Shown: positions 7,144-13,120 of the stretch, one piece after another
How the letters are laid out: each line of letters starts with the position of its first letter
Numbering within the stretch: position 1 is the first letter of the stretch
Assembly: GCA_004296815.1 (NCBI GenBank)
Contig: SCVT01000692.1
Span: 1-13,895 of the forward strand
DNA length: 13,895 bases
Source of the DNA: Reyranella sp.
Lineage (GTDB): Bacteria > Pseudomonadota > Alphaproteobacteria > Reyranellales > Reyranellaceae
Reading direction: 5' to 3'
Notes under the pieces: generated by a model
Seen by the model: only the letters and a program-made list of their open reading frames with translations
Told to the model about the DNA's origin: nothing
Databases searched by the model: none
Translations under genes and position numbers: made by a program

Positions 7144-8175
7144 ATGAAGCGTAGAACCGTACTCGCCGGCATGGCCGGCACCGCCGCCGCCGGCCTCGCC
7201 CTGCCGGCACAGTCCCAGCAGGATCCGTTCGGCTCCAAGGAGCTGATCGCCGCTGCGGAGAAGGAAGGCGGCCTCACCCTCTACACGGCCGACTTCGCCG
7301 AGACCCAGCAGGAGGTGATCAAGGAGTTCAACAAGCGCTTCCCCAAGATCAAGGTCGCGATGGTGCGTGCGCCGGGTGGCCAGCTCATCACGCGCATCAA
7401 GACGGAAGCGGCGGCCGACAAGCTCGGCGCCGACGTGGTCAACCACTCCGACCGCGGCCTCATGCTGGAACTCGTCGATCTCTTCCAGGACTATTCGCCG
7501 CCGAACGCCGCCGACTACCGGCCCGACGCGCTGGTCTCGCCGAAGCTGTGGCCCGGCGTCACGCTCGGCTGGGCGATCGCCTACAACACCCAGCTCGTGA
7601 AGAACGCGCCGAAGACGTGGATGGATCTGCTCAAGCCCGAATACAAAGGCAAGCAGATCGGCCAGGTCATCGGACCGTCGGGCGGCACGACCTGGACCCG
7701 CATCATGTTCGAGCGTCAGGTACTGGGCGAGGACTACTGGAAGAGGCAGGCCGAGCTCGGCATCGCCCTCTACCCGTCCGGTGCACCGCTCTCCGACGCG
7801 CTGGTGCGCGGCGAGGTTTCGATCGCCCCGCTGCTCTACAACATCATCTACACGAAGATCGTGGACGGTGCCCCGGCCGAGGCGATCTTCGCGCCCGAGG
7901 GCGTGCCGATCATCCCGTACGCCGACGGCATCACCAAAGCGTCGAAGAACCCGAATGCCGCACGGCTGTTCATGAACTGGCGTCTGTCCAAGGAAGGCCA
8001 GACCTTCATGATCAACAAGCTCGGCAACATTACCTCCCTCAAGGATCCGCCGGCCTATCCGAAGGGCTGGGACCCCAAGGTCATCAAGGTCTGGGTGCCG
8101 AAGTTCGACGAGTTCGACAAGCTGCGCGGCGCGTGGCTCGAGGAGTGGAACAAGACCTACGGCTACCGCCAGTGA
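7144..8175 (+). CDS. ABC transporter substrate-binding protein, family 1 (FbpA/iron(III)-type)
   Basis: Exported binding protein of the importer encoded around it; 343 residues. The N-terminus MKRRTVLAGMAGTAAAGLAL ends in PAQSQQD, with likely cleavage near residues 25-27. The twin Arg followed by TVL resembles a Tat signal, but Sec export is also possible. The mature part has the family pattern AAEKEGGLTLYTADF (about 38-52), followed by GADVVNHSDRGLMLELVD (about 97-114). Then come WPGVTLGWAIAYNTQLV and the late PIIPYADGITKASKNPNAARLFMNW, typical of the iron(III)/spermidine-like family. The adjacent Tyr-Tyr iron ligands known from neisserial FbpA are not seen where expected; the region reads PLLYNIIYTKIVDG. 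Ferric iron is therefore not demonstrated, and a small organic anion is an alternative. Its stop codon overlaps the ATPase start. Confidence 0.93.
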   Translation: MKRRTVLAGMAGTAAAGLALPAQSQQDPFGSKELIAAAEKEGGLTLYTADFAETQQEVIKEFNKRFPKIKVAMVRAPGGQLITRIKTEAAADKLGADVVNHSDRGLMLELVDLFQDYSPPNAADYRPDALVSPKLWPGVTLGWAIAYNTQLVKNAPKTWMDLLKPEYKGKQIGQVIGPSGGTTWTRIMFERQVLGEDYWKRQAELGIALYPSGAPLSDALVRGEVSIAPLLYNIIYTKIVDGAPAEAIFAPEGVPIIPYADGITKASKNPNAARLFMNWRLSKEGQTFMINKLGNITSLKDPPAYPKGWDPKVIKVWVPKFDEFDKLRGAWLEEWNKTYGYRQ

Positions 8176-9275
8176 CCTCCGCACTTCTCATCCAGGACCT
8201 CGTAAAGCGGTTCTCGACGGGCAAGCCCGCCGTGGACGGCGTGAGTTTCGACGTGCCGGCGGGCGAGATCGTGGTGCTGCTGGGGCCTTCGGGCTGCGGC
8301 AAGACCACGACCTTGCGCTGCGTCGCCGGTCTCGAGCATCCCACGGGCGGCCGCATCTCGATCGGCGGCCGCACCGTGTCGGAGCTCCAGCGCGGTGTGC
8401 TGGTCAGCCCGCGCGAACGCGACATCGGCATGGTCTTCCAGTCCTACGCCGTATGGCCGCACATGACGGTGCGGCAGAACGTGGCCTATCCGCTGAAGCA
8501 CCGTCGCAACGGCGGTGGCGGCGATATCGACACCAAGGTGAAGGAGACTCTCGAGCTGGTGGGCTTGGGTGAATATGCCGACCGCTCGGCCACCCTCCTC
8601 TCCGGCGGCCAGATGCAGCGCGTGGCGCTGGCCCGCAGCTTGGTCTACCGGCCACAGCTCCTGCTGCTCGACGAGCCGCTCTCCAACCTCGACGCCAAGC
8701 TGCGCATCCGTCTGCGCGACGAGCTGCGGCGCATCCTGAAAGCGACCGGCATGACCGGGCTCTACGTCACCCACGATCAGGCCGAGGCCGTCGTGCTGGG
8801 CGACCGCATCGGCGTGATGCGCGAGGGCAAGCTGCTGCAGATGGCGCCGCCCGGCGAGATCTACAACAGGCCGGCCGACTCCTTCGTCGCCAACTTCACC
8901 GGCGCCTCCAACGTGCTGCTGGGCAAGGTGCTGGAGCGCAAAGGCGAGCGCGCGACCATCGACCTCGGCCAGGCCGGCCGCATCGAGGCCTGGACGCCGC
9001 AGCCGCTCAGCGCCGGCGACAGGGCGCGCGTGGCGCTCAGGGCGGAGAACATCCGCCTCGGCGAGCGTGGCCCCGCCAACAGCTTCACCGGCCGCGTCGT
9101 GGAACGGCGCTACCAGGGCATGCAGACCGTCTACGATGTCGAGTTCGGCGGCCAGAAGCTCGAGGTGCTGGAGCTCGGCACGGCGGCTCGTCACAGCGAC
9201 GGCGAGGTCGCCATGCACCTCCCGCCCGACACCTGCTGGGCCTATCGCGACGAGGGTCAGGCCGCGGTCGACTGA
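8172..9275 (+). CDS. ABC transporter ATP-binding protein (FbpC/PotA-type) with TOBE domain
   Basis: Cytoplasmic ATPase that powers the importer; 367 residues. The frame is open much further upstream, but the real start is the GTG at 8172, which shares GTGA with the stop of the binding protein and gives the natural N-terminus MTSALLIQDLVKRFS. No separate Shine-Dalgarno at normal distance is seen, so translation is probably coupled. Walker A is GPSGCGKTT (38-46), the Q-loop lies in MVFQSYAVWPHM, the signature is LSGGQMQR, Walker B is LLLLDEPLSNLD, and the H-loop lies in YVTHDQAEA. After about residue 240 comes a C-terminal TOBE-type domain, the usual regulatory or substrate-sensing extension of this class. 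All catalytic motifs are intact. The 3' end overlaps the convergent SelA-like gene by 19 bases. Confidence 0.96.
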   Translation: MTSALLIQDLVKRFSTGKPAVDGVSFDVPAGEIVVLLGPSGCGKTTTLRCVAGLEHPTGGRISIGGRTVSELQRGVLVSPRERDIGMVFQSYAVWPHMTVRQNVAYPLKHRRNGGGGDIDTKVKETLELVGLGEYADRSATLLSGGQMQRVALARSLVYRPQLLLLDEPLSNLDAKLRIRLRDELRRILKATGMTGLYVTHDQAEAVVLGDRIGVMREGKLLQMAPPGEIYNRPADSFVANFTGASNVLLGKVLERKGERATIDLGQAGRIEAWTPQPLSAGDRARVALRAENIRLGERGPANSFTGRVVERRYQGMQTVYDVEFGGQKLEVLELGTAARHSDGEVAMHLPPDTCWAYRDEGQAAVD

Positions 9276-10447
9276 AGCGCTGCCCCGAGCGCCGCGACGA
9301 GCGGCGCATCGTGCTCCGGCAGCAGCACCTGCGGATCGAGCGTCAGGACGCCCCGCGCGGCATGGCGCTCGGACAGGTGCACTGGCGGATCGCCGCGCTG
9401 AAGCCGCGCGCTGAGCGCCAGGGCATCAGGCACCGCGATCTCCAGCACCGGGACACGCCCGGTCTCTGCCGCCGGCACGAGCTTTACCTGCGCTCCGTTG
9501 AGTTTCAGGGCGATGGCCTTCAGCCGGGTCTCGAGCGCGGTATTGGCTGCCGCATCGTCGGCTCTCACGAAACGATCCAGCGCCGTCAGCAGGCCGACGA
9601 TCTCCTCCTTGCCCGCCTTGAAGCCACGGCCGATGCCGTGATGGGGCACGCCGCGGAGGTTGGCGCGGTCGACCAGCCGCGGCGGCGACCAGGTCTCGGG
9701 CGCCACGTCCATGTCGAGCTGTTGCAGGAGCGCCGACGCCACGAGGTCGCGGCGGCCCGCCAGGATGCCCGACGCCTGCGGCCCGCCCAGCGCCTTGCCC
9801 CCGGAAAAGGCCACGAGGTCCACGCCCATGGCAATGAACTTGCCGAGATTCTCCCGCGGCGGGAGCTGGGCGGCCGCATCGACGATCAAAGGGATGCCGT
9901 TGGCGCGACAGGTGGCGATGGCCACCGGCAGGTCGACGATGCTGGTGGCGTTGACCGAGAAGGCCATCGCGACGACCGACGGCGACAGAGCCGCCTCGAT
10001 TTCCCAGGCCTCGAGGCCGCGCACACCGGCGCCGGTGCCGCGATCGTTGTGCCCGATGTCGACCAGGCGTGCGCCGGATGCCGCGAGCGCATGTGCGTAT
10101 CCGGTACGATGCGTGCGCGGAACCAGGATATCGCGGGGAAATGCTTCCGCGTGCGGCAGCGCGGCCATCTTGGCCACATCCCAGCGCGCGATCGACGCGG
10201 CGGCGGCGAGCGTCAGCGCCGCAGCGGCACCGGTCGTCACCAGCCCGGCCTCGGCGCCGGTCACCTGGGCGATGCGGGCGCTCGCGGCGTCCTGCAGCTC
10301 GCCGATGTCGACCGAGGCGCGCGAGGCGGCCGCCATCGCCTCGACGACCTCGGGTGCCATGACGGCGCCGCCCAGTCGGGTGAGCGCGCCGGCGGCATTG
10401 ATGCGACGGCGCACGCCCAGCGCCGCATAGGGATCGGAATCGGCCAT
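9257..10447 (-). CDS. SelA-like PLP-dependent enzyme (selenium transferase / aminotransferase-fold)
   Basis: Fold-type I PLP enzyme of the SelA-like family, 396 residues. Seen: INAAGALTRLGGAVMAPEVVEAM near the N-terminus (SelA proteins have a similar N-A-x-G-x-x-T start), GAEAGLVTTGAAAALTLAAAA (64-84; phosphate-binding Gly/Ala stretch), IPLIVDAAAQLPP with Asp190 for the pyridine nitrogen, and DLVAFSGGKALGGPQASGIL with Lys218 as the likely PLP Schiff-base lysine. It is shorter than true SelA (about 460 residues) and lacks its N-terminal tRNA-binding region. No selB or tRNA-Sec is near, so selenocysteine synthesis is unlikely. Catabolic relatives include D-glucosaminate-6-phosphate ammonia-lyase, so a lyase acting on an amino sugar or amino acid is the better guess (inference). 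Divergent from the SDR operon (58 bases), convergent with the ATPase gene. Confidence 0.88.
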   Translation of the reverse strand: MADSDPYAALGVRRRINAAGALTRLGGAVMAPEVVEAMAAASRASVDIGELQDAASARIAQVTGAEAGLVTTGAAAALTLAAAASIARWDVAKMAALPHAEAFPRDILVPRTHRTGYAHALAASGARLVDIGHNDRGTGAGVRGLEAWEIEAALSPSVVAMAFSVNATSIVDLPVAIATCRANGIPLIVDAAAQLPPRENLGKFIAMGVDLVAFSGGKALGGPQASGILAGRRDLVASALLQQLDMDVAPETWSPPRLVDRANLRGVPHHGIGRGFKAGKEEIVGLLTALDRFVRADDAAANTALETRLKAIALKLNGAQVKLVPAAETGRVPVLEIAVPDALALSARLQRGDPPVHLSERHAARGVLTLDPQVLLPEHDAPLVAALGAALQSTAA

Positions 10448-10505
10448 CCGCCGATACTAGCAGGCGACGGTTGGCAACGCCGCTGCGGTCGTCCATCTAG
10501 AGTCC
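10448..10505. promoter_or_regulatory. Divergent spacer, probably holding two promoters
   Basis: 58 bases separate the SelA-like gene from the SDR gene, so both promoters must lie here or inside the flanking genes. On the plus strand TTGGCA (10471-10476) resembles a -35, with CATCTA (10494-10499) 17 bases later as a poor -10. That would put the transcription start near the SDR ATG itself, giving a leaderless message, which would fit the lack of a Shine-Dalgarno there. The boxes are weak. Confidence 0.3.
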
Positions 10506-11237
10506 ATGGACTATCAGCTCAAGGACAAGACCTGCCTCGTCACCGGCGCAAGCTCGGGTATCGGCGCCGGGATCGTACGGCTTCTCGCGCTTCAGGGAGC
10601 GAAGGTCGCCGCCACCGCGCGGCGCGTAGACAGGATCGAACGGCTCGAAAATGTCGTCGCACTGCCAGGCGACGTCACCGCTCCCGCCGATCTGTCGCGC
10701 CTGGCCAAGCTGGCGACCGAGATTCTGGGCCCGGTCGACATCCTGGTGAACTGCGCGGGCGGCTCGCGTCCGACGGGACCGGACGCCGGCGACGACGTGT
10801 GGGAGGAGGCCTTCGCACTCAACTTCACGTCGGCGCGGCTGCTCACCAAGGCGTTGCTGCCCTGGATGCGGACGCGCAAATGGGGTCGCATCGTCAACAT
10901 CAGCGGCTCGATGGAGCCACGCGGCCTCAACGCCGCGACGGCTGCCAAGGCCGCGATGCATCTCTGGGCGAAGGGGCTCTCCTGCGACGTCGCCGCCGAC
11001 GGCGTCACCGTCAACACCATCCAGCCCGGCCGCATCAACAGCGAACAGATCCTGCAGAAGCTTCATCCGACGGAAGAGGCGCGCCGCGAGTTCATCGAAC
11101 GAAACATCCCGATCGGGTATTTCGGCGAACCCGAGGATGTGGCACATCTCGTTGCCTTCCTCGCATCGCCGGCCGCGCGCTACATCACGGGCGCAGTGAT
11201 CCCGGTCGACGGGGGCATGCACTACTTCGCGCATTGA
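10506..11237 (+). CDS. SDR family protein lacking the canonical catalytic tyrosine
   Basis: Short-chain dehydrogenase/reductase fold, 243 residues, first gene of a three-gene operon. The NAD(P)-binding motif TGASSGIG is at 13-20, the adenine-ring Asp lies in GDV (55-57), NCAG (82-85) stands for the usual NNAG, and the end PVDGGMHYFAH is typical. Arg39-Arg40 after the second strand suggests NADP(H) preference. The active-site region NISGSMEPRGLNAATAAKAA (131-150) keeps Lys148 and Ser133/Ser135, but the position four before the Lys, normally Tyr, is Ala144. The Ser-to-Lys spacing is also about two residues shorter than in classical SDRs. From memory a related subgroup with this kind of segment exists in other bacteria, so it is probably a natural variant rather than damage. 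No Shine-Dalgarno before the ATG. Whether it is still an oxidoreductase is open. Confidence 0.9.
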   Translation: MDYQLKDKTCLVTGASSGIGAGIVRLLALQGAKVAATARRVDRIERLENVVALPGDVTAPADLSRLAKLATEILGPVDILVNCAGGSRPTGPDAGDDVWEEAFALNFTSARLLTKALLPWMRTRKWGRIVNISGSMEPRGLNAATAAKAAMHLWAKGLSCDVAADGVTVNTIQPGRINSEQILQKLHPTEEARREFIERNIPIGYFGEPEDVAHLVAFLASPAARYITGAVIPVDGGMHYFAH

Positions 11238-11240
11238 GGA
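11236..11240 (+). promoter_or_regulatory. Ribosome binding site that fixes a TTG start
   Basis: GAGGA, overlapping the last two bases of the SDR stop codon, ends five bases before the TTG at 11246. It is the only Shine-Dalgarno-like element near the head of the PCu(A)C-like gene, which has no ATG until deep inside its domain. Confidence 0.55.
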
Positions 11241-11245
11241 CTTGC

Positions 11246-11704
11246 TTGCTGAACTGGCTTCGTCGCGATCGAAAGGAAACTCCGGCAGCCACCCTGGGGC
11301 CCCTTCATATCGTCAGCCCCTGGGCCCGCTCGTCGGCCACGTCGCCCTGGACCGGCGGCGGCTACATGACCATCGTCAACGATGGCCCCGCCGACTGGCT
11401 GCGCTCGGCCTACTGCGAGGCCGCAGGCTGGATCGACATCTACGGGATCAGGGTCGTGGGTCCCGACCTGGCGATGCGTTGCCTCGATGCCCCGCTCGCG
11501 ATTCCTCCGGAGGGCAAGACGATCCTGAAGCCGCGCGGCTATCATCTGCTGATGCGCGGACTGGTGGCACCGCTGGTCGCCGGAACACGCCTGCCCATGA
11601 CGCTCCATTTCGAGAACGCCGGCAGTCTCGACGTCGACTTGCAGGTTCAAGCTCCCGGGCTCGTTGGCTCGCCAACCCTCTTCATGGAAAATGGAGCGGA
11701 CTGA
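11246..11704 (+). CDS. PCu(A)C-like (DUF461) domain protein with altered copper ligands and no signal peptide
   Basis: 152 residues, second gene of the operon. The frame is open far upstream, but that part lies over the SDR and, antisense, over the SelA-like gene. TTG 11246 behind GAGGA is the best start. The domain is recognised from SPWARSSATSPWTGGGYMTIVNDG (24-47), IPPEGKTILKPRGYHLLMRGL (86-106) and LPMTLHFENAGSLDVDLQV. PCu(A)C proteins are periplasmic copper chaperones for cytochrome oxidase, with ligands H-x-M, M and H-x-M. Here the first pair is Tyr66/Ile68 (DIYGI), Met77 is kept, and the last group reads His100-Leu-Leu-Met103, so the spacing is off. The N-terminus MLNWLRRDRKETP has no hydrophobic signal segment. 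It may be a cytoplasmic, copper-independent relative; its role is unknown. Confidence 0.8.
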   Translation: MLNWLRRDRKETPAATLGPLHIVSPWARSSATSPWTGGGYMTIVNDGPADWLRSAYCEAAGWIDIYGIRVVGPDLAMRCLDAPLAIPPEGKTILKPRGYHLLMRGLVAPLVAGTRLPMTLHFENAGSLDVDLQVQAPGLVGSPTLFMENGAD

Positions 11705-13016
11705 CGGTCCGACGCCGCTGCGCCGCCAGATGCGGCTCGGCGTCTTCGTGCAGACGCCTGGCCACCATGTCGCGGGCTGGCGGCATCCCGATGCCATGGT
11801 CGATGGCTGGCCGAACCTCGGCCTCATGCAGCGCATCGCCGCGACCGCCGAAGCCGCCAGGTTCGACATGTTCTTCCTGGGCGACGGCTTCGCAACGGGC
11901 TATGGCGAGCATCCGTCGACCATCGGAAAGTTCGAGCCGCTGACTTTGCTGGCAGCGCTCGCGATGGGCACCTCGCGCCTCGGCCTGGCCGCCACCGCGT
12001 CCACGACCTACGCCGAGCCCTATCACGTGGCACGCGGCTTCGCCTCGCTCGATCACCTCTCGGGTGGTCGCGCCGGCTGGAACGTCGTGACGACGGCCTA
12101 CGCCAAGTCGAGCGCCGTGTTCGGCCGCCAGCATCCGCCGCATGCCGAGCGCTACGCGATGGCCGAGGAGTTCGTCGAGGCGTGCCGGCTGCTGTGGGAC
12201 AGCTGGGACGACGGCGCCTTCATCGGCGACAAGGCGAGCGGCCGCTTCGTGCGTCCGGGCAGCCTCCGCGTCCCCGACTTTCGCGGCAAGTACTTCACCG
12301 TGGAGGGCGCCCTTAACGTGCCGCGCCCGCCGCAGGGGCATCCGGTGCTGATCCAGGCAGGATCCTCGGGCCCCGGCCAGGCGCTGGCCGCCCGCATCGC
12401 CGACGTTGTGTTCACCGCGCAGAACGACCTCGCAGAAGCCCAGGCCTTCTACCGGGGGATGAAGGCGCTGCTGGTCGAGCATGGTCGCGCTGCCTCCGAT
12501 GCCCTGGTCATGCCGGGGGTGATGCCGGTCGTCGGGCGCACGACACGCGAGGCACAGGAGATCCTCAGCGAACTGAGCCGCAACATCGACACGACGCAGG
12601 CTTTCACCGTGCTCTCCGAGCGACTGGGCGCCGACATGTCGGTCCATCCGCTCGATGGGCCGGTGCCCGACGTGCCCGAGACCGAGCACCTCAAGAGCCG
12701 GGCGGCGCTGCTGCTGCAGATGGCGCGGCGCGAAAAGCTGACTTTGCGCGAGCTGTTTCATCGCGTGGCGGCGGCGCGCGGGCATCTCCTGCCGGTCGGC
12801 ACGCCGACCGAAGTGGCCGACGTTCTGGAGCACTGGTTCCGTTCCGGCGCTGCCGACGGCTTCAACGTCATGCCGCCCTTCTTTCCCGGCCAGTTCGAGG
12901 AATTTGCCAGGCACGTCGTACCGATCCTTCAGGAGCGCGGACTGTTTCGTGCCGACTACAGCGGTGTGACGCTGCGCGACCACCTCGGCCTCGCGCGAAA
13001 GATTCGACACATCTGA
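11691..13016 (+). CDS. LLM-class FMN-dependent monooxygenase (NtaA/SnaA/DszA/SoxA type)
   Basis: Bacterial-luciferase-fold flavin monooxygenase, 441 residues, of the two-component group that includes nitrilotriacetate monooxygenase A. Such enzymes use reduced FMN from a separate reductase and oxygen to open C-N or C-S bonds. Seen: MRLGVFVQTPGHHVAGWRHP near the N-terminus, FDMFFLGDG, LDHLSGGRAGWNVVTTAYAK (the flavin-site GWN stretch), HAERYAMAEEFVEACRLLWDSW, and GKYFTVEGALNVPRPPQGHP with VLIQAGSSGPG. These follow the NtaA pattern closely. Start choice is uncertain: ATG 11691 overlaps the upstream gene by 14 bases and has a weak GGAA close by; ATG 11730 would begin directly at MRLGVF, and TTG 11664 is also open. 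No flavin reductase gene is in the window. The substrate cannot be inferred from sequence. Confidence 0.92.
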   Translation: MERTDGPTPLRRQMRLGVFVQTPGHHVAGWRHPDAMVDGWPNLGLMQRIAATAEAARFDMFFLGDGFATGYGEHPSTIGKFEPLTLLAALAMGTSRLGLAATASTTYAEPYHVARGFASLDHLSGGRAGWNVVTTAYAKSSAVFGRQHPPHAERYAMAEEFVEACRLLWDSWDDGAFIGDKASGRFVRPGSLRVPDFRGKYFTVEGALNVPRPPQGHPVLIQAGSSGPGQALAARIADVVFTAQNDLAEAQAFYRGMKALLVEHGRAASDALVMPGVMPVVGRTTREAQEILSELSRNIDTTQAFTVLSERLGADMSVHPLDGPVPDVPETEHLKSRAALLLQMARREKLTLRELFHRVAAARGHLLPVGTPTEVADVLEHWFRSGAADGFNVMPPFFPGQFEEFARHVVPILQERGLFRADYSGVTLRDHLGLARKIRHI

Positions 13017-13026
13017 GTCTTCCATC

Positions 13027-13043
13027 GTCTCGTGCGTCGAGAC
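13027..13043 (+). terminator. Short hairpin after the monooxygenase gene, possible weak terminator
   Basis: GTCTCG-TGCGT-CGAGAC forms a perfect 6-bp stem with a 5-base loop, 11 bases after the monooxygenase stop. It is followed by TTGCAGG rather than a T run, so it is at best a weak or factor-dependent terminator marking the end of the SDR operon. Confidence 0.3.
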
Positions 13044-13076
13044 TTGCAGGAATGCTCATTCAAATCAGCAGCGTCC

Positions 13077-13108
13077 CCTCGTTACGCTCTGTCCCCGCGT
13101 AACAGAGG
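13077..13108 (+). promoter_or_regulatory. Hairpin that can cover the Shine-Dalgarno of the C1 peptidase gene
   Basis: GTTACGC (13081-13087) and GCGTAAC (13097-13103) form a perfect 7-bp stem around the 9-base loop TCTGTCCCC. The stem extends with CCTC (13077-13080) pairing to GAGG (13105-13108), with A13104 bulged. GAGG is the core of the AGAGGTGAG ribosome binding site that ends nine bases before the ATG at 13121. Folded RNA would therefore hide the site. Alternatively, GTTACGC/GCGTAAC could be a DNA operator for a dimeric repressor. The repeat is seen; either function is inference. Confidence 0.45.
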
Positions 13109-13120
13109 TGAGTACCGGAC

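Noticed and set aside
7548..8171. N-terminal extension of about 208 residues on the ABC ATPase
   Set aside because: It is an out-of-frame reading of the binding-protein gene. GTG 8172 gives the normal ATPase N-terminus and a GTGA overlap.
9257..10447. True selenocysteine synthase (SelA)
   Set aside because: The protein is short at the N-terminus, and no selB, selD or tRNA-Sec is present in the window; a catabolic SelA-like enzyme is the safer call.
9311..11245. Upstream part of a 797-codon plus-strand open frame ending in the PCu(A)C-like domain, looking like a giant fusion protein
   Set aside because: This part is antisense to the SelA-like gene and then out of frame with the SDR, with low-complexity Arg-rich translation. 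Only the stretch from TTG 11246 carries a recognisable domain.
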